This document shows, in pieces, positions 27,681-36,116 of a stretch of 64,000 nt of DNA; positions within the stretch are counted from its first letter, which is position 1, and each line of letters opens with the position of its first letter. Location: NCBI RefSeq assembly GCF_900156415.1, contig NZ_FTNM01000001.1, positions 62,001 through 126,000 of the forward strand, given 5' to 3'. Under the pieces are notes generated by a model. The model searched no databases. It was given only the letters and a program-made list of their open reading frames with translations, and was not told the origin of the DNA. The position numbers and the translations under genes were made by a program. This stretch comes from Pontibacter lucknowensis (GTDB lineage Bacteria > Bacteroidota > Bacteroidia > Cytophagales > Hymenobacteraceae).

Positions 27681-29111
27681 CTACTTCCCAGCCTTGGCAT
27701 CACCGCCATTCAGACCATGCTCCGAAATCAGGTATACCAGCGCCGCCATACCTGCGGCACCCAGCTGCATTTCGCGACGGTTCACCGTTTCGAAAGTGTC
27801 GATGTGGGTGTGGTGATAGTCGAAGTAGCGCTGCGAATCAGGGCGCAGGCCGATCAGTACCACGTTGTTTTGCCCCTTCAGCGGCCCAATGTCGGCACCA
27901 CCGCCGCCACGATTCAGCTCGTGCAGACCATAAGGAGCCAGCAGTTGCTTCCAGGAAAGTATCTTGGCGTATTGCTGGTCGTTGCCGTCTATACCGAAGC
28001 CACGTGGTGTAAAGCCACCTGAATCAGACTCCAATGCCGCTACGTGCTTCTCCCCTTTTGCTTTGGCCTCTTCAGCGTATTTGCGTCCGCCGCGCAGTCC
28101 ATTCTCTTCGTTCATAAACATTACTACACGGATGGTACGCTTCGGGCGTATACCTTGCTCTTTGAACAGACGCAGCACCTCAATAGACTGCACACAGCCG
28201 GTACCGTCGTCATGGGCGCCTTCGCCTACATCCCAGGAGTCCAGGTGACCGCCTACCACAATGATTTCTTCAGGCTTCTCAGAACCTTTGATCTCACCAA
28301 TCACATTATAGGAAAGCACATCCGGGCGGGTTTCGCTGGTCATACGCATGTAGAACTTCAGCTCCGAATCGTTTTTCAACATAGCGCTTAGTTCATCGGC
28401 TCCTTTCGTGCTAATGGCTGCTGCCGGTATTTTGTCCACACCTTCTTCGTAGCGCATGTTACCGGTATGGGCCACATCCTGGACATCGTTGGTCATGGAG
28501 CGAACCAATACGCCTACTGCACCAAGCTTAGCGGCTGCCACTGCACCACCTCCTCGCTGATCCACGGCACCACCATAGGCACTGCCTGTCTGTATATGCT
28601 TGTTGTCAAACGGGCGGTTGAAGAAGACAATCTTGCCTTTTACTTTCTTCTTACCCAGTTTCTCGAGTTCTTCGAAGTTCTGCACTTCTACCACCTGCGC
28701 ACTCAGGCCTTGTGTGCCGGTGCCCACAGTGCTGCCCAGCGCCAGAATATTTACCTCCTGACTGCCGTTGCGGCCACTCAGAATACGACCGATTTCTTTA
28801 TCGCCACGCACCCAGTAAGGCACCATCACCTCCTGCAGGTATACGCGGTCGAGTCCCATGTCTTCCATCACCTGTCGGCTCCACTCCACAGCGGCCGCGG
28901 CCTGCGGAGAACCGCTCAGACGGGCGCCAATATTCTTGGTGAGGTAGCGCAGGTTTTCGTAACTCTCGTAGCTGGTGAGGGCATCGTCGTAAAACTTGCG
29001 GATAACGGTCGAGTCAGACTTGTAGGTGTTTTGCTGCGCCATGGCAGGTATAGCAGCCAGCATGGCAGCTCCGGCCACAAAAGCGCGGAATTTGTGCTTT
29101 ATTAACATCAT
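27681..29111 (-). CDS. Secreted M28 family aminopeptidase (carboxypeptidase Q-like)
   Basis: About 476 residues from the ATG at 29111; an adjacent ATG at 29108 is equally possible. Starting further upstream (29189) would put a non-signal extension before an evident signal peptide ending AMAQQ. A PA-type lid domain sits in the middle (about 130-260). The M28 catalytic domain shows the co-catalytic zinc ligands in GGHLDSWD, AHDDGTG, NEENG, ESDSGG and YHHTHID. All are present, so it should be an active exopeptidase. It lies just upstream of the terminator shared with queA and downstream of the DUF1028 gene, also minus strand, with a 92-bp gap. Confidence 0.9.
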   Translation of the reverse strand: MMLIKHKFRAFVAGAAMLAAIPAMAQQNTYKSDSTVIRKFYDDALTSYESYENLRYLTKNIGARLSGSPQAAAAVEWSRQVMEDMGLDRVYLQEVMVPYWVRGDKEIGRILSGRNGSQEVNILALGSTVGTGTQGLSAQVVEVQNFEELEKLGKKKVKGKIVFFNRPFDNKHIQTGSAYGGAVDQRGGGAVAAAKLGAVGVLVRSMTNDVQDVAHTGNMRYEEGVDKIPAAAISTKGADELSAMLKNDSELKFYMRMTSETRPDVLSYNVIGEIKGSEKPEEIIVVGGHLDSWDVGEGAHDDGTGCVQSIEVLRLFKEQGIRPKRTIRVVMFMNEENGLRGGRKYAEEAKAKGEKHVAALESDSGGFTPRGFGIDGNDQQYAKILSWKQLLAPYGLHELNRGGGGADIGPLKGQNNVVLIGLRPDSQRYFDYHHTHIDTFETVNRREMQLGAAGMAALVYLISEHGLNGGDAKAGK

Positions 29112-29203
29112 TAGGTGAATAATGCGTGATAGATTAGTTTGTGGCTTTAAGATAAGCAATCTATTTGAAGTATAGACAACAGTTCCCACATTTCCCGCTA
29201 TAC

Positions 29204-30199
29204 CTATTTCACCTGCAACACTTTCTGCAGATTCTGCGGACTCAAGGTAAGCAAGCCCACCTCGGGCAGACGCTCGGTCAATTCTTTCCAGTTTTTGTCT
29301 TTCTTGTATACCTCTTTCAGGAGTTTGGTCGCCCCGTTGATGTCGCCGTTGTTGGCTAGCGTGATGGCATGCCAGTATTTCATTTCGAGGTTGTCGGGAA
29401 ACATGGCTTCGGCCTTGCCATACTCTTCCATGGCTTCAGCCATTTGACCTTTCTCGACGGCTAGGTCGCCGTTGTTCATGTGCTCGTAGGCACGGTATAC
29501 CTTGAGGAGTCGCTCCAATTCTTCGAGGGGCTTTTCGTGATCATCCACCCGCAGGTCGATGGTTTTGTCATCCCAAGGCTGCCCTGTAGCCTCGCCTCGC
29601 ACCAATACCAGCGCTGCTGACTGTTTGCCACGGATGTCGCCTCCCTCCCGCTCGGCTGCCTGCATAGCCAACAGTACCCGCTCAGCCAGTGGCTTGCCGG
29701 CGCTCGTTTCAAAAGCTTTTGCCATGGCTGGCCATACCTTATCACTCAGCATCATGTTGGCCTGCACCGAAAAGTTCGTGCCGATGGTGTGCCCCGCATA
29801 GCGAATGCACTGCTTGCCAGTATGCGTCGCCACCCGGCCCTGTGCATCCAGTATGGATACCTGCCGCACTTCGCGGCCTTCATCATCGGCCAGCAAGATA
29901 TCCAGCGCCTCCTGTGGCGACTTGCCCTCTTTCAGCAGAGCAAGCCCGCGCAAGCCAAACGATTTGTTGGTGAAAGACTGGGTGGCAACCACGCCCACGC
30001 CCGCCTCAACCCAAGGCACGGCCGTGCCCACCGAAAACCAGTGGCTTTGTACGCCAACGGCCATTTCGCCGGTTTTCGCGTCGCGGGCTACAATCGAATA
30101 GGTATGGGCCAGGGGCTCTTCACTTTTAAACACCTGCGCCTGTGCGGAAAAATGTATCACGGTGAGAAGGAGAATTATGATGGAGAATAGTTTTTTCAT
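29204..30199 (-). CDS. DUF1028 domain protein with TPR-like tail
   Basis: 331 residues with a signal peptide (about 1-21, ending AQA). The DUF1028 domain covers about residues 25-225: HTYSIVARD at the mature start, then QSHWFSVGTAVPW and VVATQSFTNKSFG, and AAEREGGDIRGKQSAAL. This family resembles Ntn-hydrolases but its substrate is unknown. The C-terminal 100 residues look like one or two TPR-type helical hairpins (YEHMNNGDLAVEKGQ, then YWHAITLANNGD). It is followed by the M28 peptidase gene, so both may work outside the cytoplasm; a shared role is inference. Confidence 0.88.
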   Translation of the reverse strand: MKKLFSIIILLLTVIHFSAQAQVFKSEEPLAHTYSIVARDAKTGEMAVGVQSHWFSVGTAVPWVEAGVGVVATQSFTNKSFGLRGLALLKEGKSPQEALDILLADDEGREVRQVSILDAQGRVATHTGKQCIRYAGHTIGTNFSVQANMMLSDKVWPAMAKAFETSAGKPLAERVLLAMQAAEREGGDIRGKQSAALVLVRGEATGQPWDDKTIDLRVDDHEKPLEELERLLKVYRAYEHMNNGDLAVEKGQMAEAMEEYGKAEAMFPDNLEMKYWHAITLANNGDINGATKLLKEVYKKDKNWKELTERLPEVGLLTLSPQNLQKVLQVK

Positions 30200-30281
30200 G
30201 GTGAGTACAGCGATTAAGTGGATTGGGTTTCTACTGGTCTTTGTTTTGTTTAATTACTACTCTAGCTAGGCATTGGTAATT

Positions 30282-31016
30282 TTATACAACTTTTAACCCT
30301 GCGCTGATTTCCTTTATCCAATTCTTCTTTTCATGGTAGACAAAGATTCTATCATAACAGTTTTCTAAACTTATTGAGAGCCTATCGTCGGCTACACCAG
30401 CGTAGTTCGAATAAAATGTACCTGCAATTGTCATTAAAAGCCAGTTTTCCTCTAAACAGCTATGTTGCTTAGGAGCTTCTTGTTTCGCTTTATTAAGTTT
30501 CCTGATTTTATCCTCGATAACAGATTCGATTCTATCGCTTCTTAATGGGCCGAATGTGTTGCTCCTTGAATCAAAGGTTATAATAATTCCTGCTTCATCC
30601 ATTCTAAAAGCCACTATCTTCTTTATACCAGGAATTGGGTTCTTTATTAATTCCGTTCTGCGATAACCAATCCGATTTAGATTTTCCAAACATGTATTGA
30701 CAATAACTTCAGCACATTTTTCCATTTGTAATCCTTTAATCTTCTCCGATTCAACTCTTATAACTAAGTTATCTATACCCGATTTAATTAATAGTTCTCT
30801 AACTCTTGAGAAGACTTTAATGTAGCTGTTTTCTAATCTAATTTGTGACTGACTATTATGAATTAGTGTTACTTCTATACCAATTAACTTATCACCAATT
30901 TGAACAATAATATCTGGAGGGTCGCTCTCAGGTCTGATCAGCTTATATCGTGTTACCCCCTTACTTCTTAGAAAAGCATCAGTTACACTTTTCTCCAATT
31001 CAAATTTATTTGACAT
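30282..31016 (-). CDS. AT-rich orphan, possible PD-(D/E)XK nuclease-like protein
   Basis: 244 residues. No signal peptide or membrane helix. It is clearly more AT-rich than its neighbours and uses many ATA, AGA and TTA codons, suggesting transfer. Residues about 28-50 read as SDPPDIIVQIGDKLIGIEVT, a plausible core: Asp in PPDI, a beta-strand, then Glu in IGIEVT where many nucleases have E-x-K. The Lys of the classical motif is replaced by Thr, so the assignment is weak. No methylase, helicase or toxin-antitoxin partner is adjacent. The AGGTATA word is absent from about 29.5 to 32.2 kb. Function unknown. Confidence 0.6.
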   Translation of the reverse strand: MSNKFELEKSVTDAFLRSKGVTRYKLIRPESDPPDIIVQIGDKLIGIEVTLIHNSQSQIRLENSYIKVFSRVRELLIKSGIDNLVIRVESEKIKGLQMEKCAEVIVNTCLENLNRIGYRRTELIKNPIPGIKKIVAFRMDEAGIIITFDSRSNTFGPLRSDRIESVIEDKIRKLNKAKQEAPKQHSCLEENWLLMTIAGTFYSNYAGVADDRLSISLENCYDRIFVYHEKKNWIKEISAGLKVV

Positions 31017-31289
31017 CGATTAATAGCATATAGCTTACAGGAAACGATTTAAACCATTGTTGTGAAAAATGCATATTCGGATAGCGTTTTTCTTATTAAA
31101 GACATGAAACCCATAGTAATTGCCCTTCCACTATCCTTTTGAATTTAAAATCCTTAAATTACATCACAATATACTCAATCTCCTCTTATATAGGGAATTC
31201 CCTACCTTCTAACAACCCATCTTCATTTCAGAAGTATAACAGAACAAATTCAGCGTTTAAGGGCAACAAAACCCGGCGCAAATCCTTTT

Positions 31290-32120
31290 ATGAGCAAACC
31301 CTTCAACGAGAAAAAACAACAGCGCATGGCCATGCTGATAGATGGCGACAATGCGCAACCGACCCTTATCGTCAAAATACTGGCCGAGGCTGGCAAATAC
31401 GGTCAAACTACTATCCGTCGCATTTACGGCGACTGGACCACTCCACAGATGAACGGCTGGAAAGAGTGCCTGAACAACCACGCCATACAACCCATCCAGC
31501 AGTTTCGCTATACCGTGGGCAAAAACGCTACCGATAGCGCCATGATTATCGACGCGATGGACCTTCTGCACAGCCACCTGGTGGATGGCTTCTGCATTGT
31601 GTCGTCGGACAGCGACTATACCCGACTGGCGACCCGCATCCGGGAGGCAGGCATTTTTGTGATGGGCATCGGGCAACGCAAAACGCCCAAGCCTTTTGTA
31701 AATGCCTGTAACATCTTCATTTATACCGAAAACCTGACCGACGACATTGACGAGAAGCAAATAGCCGAGGCTGACAGAACCACACCAAATGGCAAAGACA
31801 ATCCGCGGCCTAACCCGGTACCTATGCTGAAAGAAGCCTTTGAAATGGCGGTAGGCGAAGATGGTTGGGCACACCTTGGAGCCATCGGTACAAGCCTGCG
31901 TCTGCTCGACCCTGCTTTTGACCCGCGAACTTTTGGATACGGCCAGTTGATTCAGCTGATCAAGGCGCACAAAGACCTGTTCACCATTCGCAAAGAAGAC
32001 GACAAGGGCTCTTCCGCAGTATACGTGAAGCGTCGTAGCAGTCCGAAGCGGCGCAAACCTGCGAAAGAAAAAGAGAAAGCAGCAAGACCTGCTGCCAAAG
32101 AAGAACAGAGCAGCAACTAA
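31290..32120 (+). CDS. NYN domain protein with C-terminal OST-HTH-like domain
   Basis: 276 residues. The N-terminal NYN (PIN-like) domain covers about residues 12-150, with MLIDGDNAQP (Asp near residues 17 and 19), NATDSAMIIDAMDLL and IVSSDSDYTRLATRIREAG supplying the acidic active-site residues. A helical segment at about 175-250 (GWAHLGAIGTSLRLLDPAFDPRTFGYGQLIQLI) resembles the OST-HTH/LOTUS domain that often follows NYN. The tail is very basic (about 250-270), fitting RNA binding. Such LabA/YacP-like proteins are presumed RNA nucleases. An upstream in-frame start is not supported. A long terminator follows. Confidence 0.9.
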   Translation: MSKPFNEKKQQRMAMLIDGDNAQPTLIVKILAEAGKYGQTTIRRIYGDWTTPQMNGWKECLNNHAIQPIQQFRYTVGKNATDSAMIIDAMDLLHSHLVDGFCIVSSDSDYTRLATRIREAGIFVMGIGQRKTPKPFVNACNIFIYTENLTDDIDEKQIAEADRTTPNGKDNPRPNPVPMLKEAFEMAVGEDGWAHLGAIGTSLRLLDPAFDPRTFGYGQLIQLIKAHKDLFTIRKEDDKGSSAVYVKRRSSPKRRKPAKEKEKAARPAAKEEQSSN

Positions 32121-32135
32121 ACACCTTCAGGACAC

Positions 32136-32182
32136 AAAAAGTACAGCCTTCTACTGCACGTGCAGTAGAAGGCTGTACTTTT
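32136..32182. terminator. Strong bidirectional terminator
   Basis: Nearly perfect palindrome (arms about 23 nt, core CAGCCTTCTACTGCA) with A5 on the left and T5-T6 on the right, between the convergent NYN and outer-membrane barrel genes. Confidence 0.93.
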
Positions 32183-32199
32183 TTGTGCAGGTCTATACC

Positions 32200-32799
32200 T
32201 TATATACTAAAGCCCACTGTCAACGAAAAATTCCTGAACTTTCCGTCTGCGCTATTGTCATTAAACACGCTGGTTAGTCCGTGGTTATACATGAGGTCCA
32301 GTTCTACAAAGCGGAGCAGTTTGATTCCCACACCGCCGTGCAGAGCAAATTGAGCATTGCGCACATTTCGACGGCGCACGTCCAGGTTGTTGTCGCTTAC
32401 GCCGATGTTGTAGGCAAAGGAAGGGCCTGCCATGATCCGAAAAGGGATGGAGCCGCCTCTGCGTTTGACATAGGAACTTTCAAAGCCCAGCAGCACCGGT
32501 GCCCGGAAGTAGCGGAAGCGCACTTCATCACGCTCACCGGACCGTGGCTGGACTGTACGCTGTATGGTCACTTTGTTATTCACAAAATCAACCCCAGGCT
32601 GTACATAAAAGCGGTTACCGATACGGGCAAAGGCACCGAACTCAGTTCCCACCCCGGCCGACTCTTCTACTAAAGTAGGATCACTGCTGATGTTGGACAC
32701 ATTGAAACCGAACCTGGCACCAAGATCAATATTAGAGTCTTGTGCAGTGGCTGTAAAAACAGCGCTTAAAAAAATCAGGAGTAGTAGTTTAATTTTCAT
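32200..32799 (-). CDS. Outer-membrane beta-barrel protein (PorT-like)
   Basis: 199 residues from the ATG at 32799. An upstream ATG at 32826 would put nine residues before the signal peptide, so I choose 32799. Signal peptide about 1-19 (ending TATAQ). The rest (GARFGFNVSN, GTEFGAFARIG, FYVQPGVDFV and so on) alternates in the way of an eight-stranded barrel and ends in Phe-Ser-Ile. This is the common outer-membrane-beta-barrel family of Bacteroidota, to which PorT also belongs; identity with true PorT is not claimed. It is monocistronic, followed by the terminator at 32136-32182. Confidence 0.85.
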   Translation of the reverse strand: MKIKLLLLIFLSAVFTATAQDSNIDLGARFGFNVSNISSDPTLVEESAGVGTEFGAFARIGNRFYVQPGVDFVNNKVTIQRTVQPRSGERDEVRFRYFRAPVLLGFESSYVKRRGGSIPFRIMAGPSFAYNIGVSDNNLDVRRRNVRNAQFALHGGVGIKLLRFVELDLMYNHGLTSVFNDNSADGKFRNFSLTVGFSI

Positions 32800-32933
32800 A
32801 GTCTTGTGTACAATATATGCGTTCATACTAGAGTAACATTACCATACTCTTATCTATTTAACTGTGTTTTTGACCCGTATGTTTAGTATGCAGCTTTTTA
32901 GGACTCCGCATTAACGTCTCCCAACCCAATTCA

Positions 32934-33530
32934 ATGAGATCTGTATCAACATTACAACCCCTGATCGTAACGCCTGACATTAACCTGCATGAAGCTCAGG
33001 TGAATGACGCTCCAGCCCTCTATCAGCTAATAGACCATGGTCGGCTATATCTGCGTGAGTGGCTCCCTTTTATAGACAGCAGCTTCTCTGCAAGCGACAC
33101 AAGGTTGTTCCTGCAAACTGTCACGGCGCCTGGCAATCTGCAGGAGCAGGTATACACGATCCGGTTTCAGGAAAAAGAAGCGGGTATTATTGGTTACAAA
33201 GCCATTGACAGGGTAAACAGCAAGCTGGAGATCGGCTATTGGCTGGGAGAGGAATTCCAGGGCAAAGGCATCATGATCCGTAGCTGCGCTGCTTTGGTTG
33301 CAAACGCCTTTGAGCAGATGCGCATGAACCGCATCCAGATAAAAGTGGGCGTAGGTAACAGTAAGAGTAGTCGCATTCCGCAAAAGCTAGGCTTTAAGCT
33401 GGAAGGTATAGAGCGGGATGGAGAGTGGCTGCGCGGCCGGTTTATCGACCTGGAGGTATACAGTTTACTGAAGCGGGAATGGCAGGAGAACCCTGTTAGC
33501 TTTGCTTCCGGCGGAAGCGACCGATCCTGA
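32934..33530 (+). CDS. GNAT N-acetyltransferase, RimJ/RimL type
   Basis: 198 residues. Visible elements are the start of the GNAT fold (about 15-60), a strand (GIIGYKAID, about 85-93), the acetyl-CoA-binding loop in EFQGKGIM (about 107-114), and NRIQIKVGVGNSKSSRIPQKLGF (about 132-154). This is the pattern of ribosomal-protein-serine acetyltransferase-like enzymes. The substrate is unknown. Its last 35 bp overlap the 3' end of the permease gene on the other strand. Confidence 0.88.
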   Translation: MRSVSTLQPLIVTPDINLHEAQVNDAPALYQLIDHGRLYLREWLPFIDSSFSASDTRLFLQTVTAPGNLQEQVYTIRFQEKEAGIIGYKAIDRVNSKLEIGYWLGEEFQGKGIMIRSCAALVANAFEQMRMNRIQIKVGVGNSKSSRIPQKLGFKLEGIERDGEWLRGRFIDLEVYSLLKREWQENPVSFASGGSDRS

Positions 33531-34599
33531 TGCCAGGCTTAGGTGTAGACTTAGTTGACGCCATACCTGTACCCAGCAGGAGCGATACAGGCCGCAGCTC
33601 TTCGTGCTTATCGGCGATCAGTTTCAGAATAGCCACAAAAGGCACGAACAGTATCATGCCGGATGCTCCCCAAAGTATGCCTCCCGCCACAATGGCCAGC
33701 AGTGTAAAGAGCATATTAACTTGCAAACGGAAGCTCACGGCCAGTGGGAAGATCAGGTTGGCCTCCAGGTACTGCACTACCGAAAATACAATGATCACTC
33801 CGACAGGGTACCACACAGAGTCGTAAGTGATCCAGGCCACGGCCATCGGCAAAATCGCCCCAATCGTGATGCCTACATAAGGTATAAATGTGAGAATAGA
33901 GGCCACAATGCCAAAGAAAATAGCATGCGGTATACCTAGTAGCAAAAGCCCGACACTGTTGAGCAAGCCCACTACCGCATACACGATGATCATTCCCTTG
34001 ATGAAGTTGTAGTAGGTCGTAATGGTTTCGTGCAGAATGCTGCGGATCTTGCTGTGTTCTGCTTTTGGGAACATGGAGAAAAGCGCTGCCGCCAGTTGCT
34101 CCCGGTTGTAAAGAATGAGGGCAGCGTAAAGGGGAATCAACAGAACGAGTACCACCGTCGTTACCGAGGCATATAGCACGCCTTGCACCACGTTCAGCAC
34201 AGTGGAGGCAGCGTCCTTTACAAGCCCTTCCATCCAACTGCTGCGTTGCACATCGTTCACGCCAAACTGCTGCTCCAGGTATAGCCCGAACTGGTACCAT
34301 GCCTGCAGCAGCTTTTCCTGCAGCACGGGCCATTCCTGCCCAAAACTGATCATTTGCCGTACCAGCAGCCAGCTCAGCGCCCCTACCAGCAGAACAAGTG
34401 TTAAGAGGCAAAGTAAAATGGCACTCCAGCGGCTCCAATCCCGATCTTCCATCCACTTTACCACAGGGTATAGCACAAAACTGATCAGAAGCGAGAAGCT
34501 GAGCGGAATGAAAAGCGTACGCCCAAAGTATAGCAAAGCCGCCACCAGCAAGATGTATTGCAGTAACTTTAACCAGTTAACTTTGGAGCTCTTTTCCAT
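33496..34599 (-). CDS. AI-2E family transporter (PerM/TqsA-like)
   Basis: 367 residues. About eight helices can be drawn, with two near the N-terminus, a soluble middle part (about 95-150), a pair at about 150-175 and a run at about 210-330. The LSFSLLISFVLYPVVKWMED and IPYVGITIGAILPM stretches are typical of this permease family. Members export small molecules such as autoinducer-2 or act as Na+/H+ antiporters; the substrate here is unknown. It overlaps the GNAT gene tail to tail by 35 bp. The C-terminus is basic (GRFRRKQS). Confidence 0.88.
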   Translation of the reverse strand: MEKSSKVNWLKLLQYILLVAALLYFGRTLFIPLSFSLLISFVLYPVVKWMEDRDWSRWSAILLCLLTLVLLVGALSWLLVRQMISFGQEWPVLQEKLLQAWYQFGLYLEQQFGVNDVQRSSWMEGLVKDAASTVLNVVQGVLYASVTTVVLVLLIPLYAALILYNREQLAAALFSMFPKAEHSKIRSILHETITTYYNFIKGMIIVYAVVGLLNSVGLLLLGIPHAIFFGIVASILTFIPYVGITIGAILPMAVAWITYDSVWYPVGVIIVFSVVQYLEANLIFPLAVSFRLQVNMLFTLLAIVAGGILWGASGMILFVPFVAILKLIADKHEELRPVSLLLGTGMASTKSTPKPGIRIGRFRRKQS

Positions 34600-34710
34600 A
34601 TTTCACTATATTGGGTTGCCGTTCGTGCTGATGCACTTCAGGGCAGCAATTACCTCAACAATATTCCCAAATATTACATCAATTTCCTAATCGTATACAC
34701 CGCTATACCT

Positions 34711-36027
34711 ATGACACGCCATAAGCTATTTGCTACTGCCTTTTCTCTCCTTTTCGGCGCTTCGCTCTCAGCACAGGACCTTTCAGTGATCAACCAGCAG
34801 GAAGCCACCCGCCTCCTGCAGACCCTGAGCCACGACGACATGCAGGGACGCGCCGCCTTCTCGGCAGGTATAGAGAAAGCCGCTGACTTTATTGAAGCAG
34901 AATTTCATGCTGCAGGCCTTGTGCCACTCAACGGCAACAGCTCGAGCCAGGCTCCTTCTTACCGACAGACCTTCTATGTGCACCGTCTCACTCCCAGCCA
35001 AACGGAGGTAACGCTGGGCAAAAAGAAAATAGCTTCGGAGCACCTGTTCGTCAACACAGCACAGGAGAAACTTGAGTGGAAACACAAAAACAAGATCAAT
35101 ATTATCACTATACCTGAAGGCGAGAACTTTCGGAATGCCTTTATGAAAGCCAACTCGCTTGAACAGGACGCGATCGTGCTGATTCATCCAAACCATGCCG
35201 AAGCCTTCAACTCTTACAGAGGCTATTTCTCAAGAGGCGGCGTAAAGAAAGAGGTAGGCACCGGTCCAAGCAAGGTATACGTGCTCACCGAACAGGCTGC
35301 GCCAAAGAAGTATGAAGTGAAGTTCACCAATCAGGTTGAAAAGTTGTCGCTCTCCAATGTAGTTGGCATGATCGAGGGCAAGCGCAAAAACGAGTTTGTG
35401 GTATTCTCCGGCCACTACGACCACATTGGCTTCCATAAAACCATTGACGGCGACAGCATCGCCAATGGCGCCGACGACGATGCCTCCGGCACTACCGCCA
35501 TGATGATGCTGGCCCGCTACTACAAGGAGCAGCCTCAACCGGAGCGCACCCTGATCTTCGCTGCTTTCACAGCCGAAGAGATTGGCGGCCACGGCTCCCG
35601 CTACTTCTCCGAGCAACTTAACCCCGACCAGATCGTGGCCATGTTCAACATCGAGATGGTGGGCAAGCCCTCTAAGTTCGGCCCGAACAGCGCCTACCTC
35701 ACTGGTTACGAGAAGTCTGATCTGGGCAAAATGATGCAGAAGCGCCTCGAGGGCACCACCTACAGCATCCACCCCGACCCATACCCGGAGCAAAACCTCT
35801 TTTACCGCTCTGACAATGCTACGCTGGCCCGTCTGGGTGTACCGGCACATACCATTTCGTCGGTGCAAATCGATCAGGATAAGACCTACCACACCGTGAA
35901 AGACGAGTTTGAGCTACTCGACATGCCACACTTTACCAGCATGATCCGAGCGATTGCACTTGCCGCGCAGGGGGTTGTAACGGGTGAGGATACCCCAATG
36001 CGGGTTGATAAAGCGTTGGTGAGGTAA
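34711..36027 (+). CDS. Secreted M28 family peptidase
   Basis: 438 residues with a signal peptide (about 1-21, ending LSAQ). The zinc-site residues of M28 are visible: His in FSGHYDHIG (H235 or H238), Asp in NGADDDASG (about 254-257), paired Glu in TAEEIGG (289-290), acid E315 in NIEMVGK (many members have Asp here) and H394 in YHTVKDE. It should act as an aminopeptidase outside the cytoplasm. It is distinct from the M28 protein at 27.7 kb. A TATACCT word lies just before the start codon. A terminator follows at 36053-36094. Confidence 0.9.
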   Translation: MTRHKLFATAFSLLFGASLSAQDLSVINQQEATRLLQTLSHDDMQGRAAFSAGIEKAADFIEAEFHAAGLVPLNGNSSSQAPSYRQTFYVHRLTPSQTEVTLGKKKIASEHLFVNTAQEKLEWKHKNKINIITIPEGENFRNAFMKANSLEQDAIVLIHPNHAEAFNSYRGYFSRGGVKKEVGTGPSKVYVLTEQAAPKKYEVKFTNQVEKLSLSNVVGMIEGKRKNEFVVFSGHYDHIGFHKTIDGDSIANGADDDASGTTAMMMLARYYKEQPQPERTLIFAAFTAEEIGGHGSRYFSEQLNPDQIVAMFNIEMVGKPSKFGPNSAYLTGYEKSDLGKMMQKRLEGTTYSIHPDPYPEQNLFYRSDNATLARLGVPAHTISSVQIDQDKTYHTVKDEFELLDMPHFTSMIRAIALAAQGVVTGEDTPMRVDKALVR

Positions 36028-36052
36028 ACAAGTCAGTCCTTAAAACGTAGAT

Positions 36053-36094
36053 AAAGCAAAGGCCCTGCTTAAATTTAAGCGGGGCCTTTGCTTT
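36053..36094. terminator. Bidirectional terminator, M28 peptidase / ald
   Basis: Long near-perfect palindrome with one G-T-type mismatch (AAAGCAAAGGCCC arms, AAATTT centre). It ends directly in TTTATACCTT, which includes the AGGTATA word in reverse. Confidence 0.9.
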
Positions 36095-36116
36095 ATACCT
36101 TATTAAGCTACATTTC

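Noticed and set aside
28467..29105. 212-codon plus-strand frame opposite the M28 peptidase
   Set aside because: It is antisense to a well-supported peptidase gene, has no recognisable motif and no promoter or start context.
33496..34599. Quorum-sensing autoinducer exporter
   Set aside because: The AI-2E family name does not prove substrate; no luxS or related gene lies in the window.
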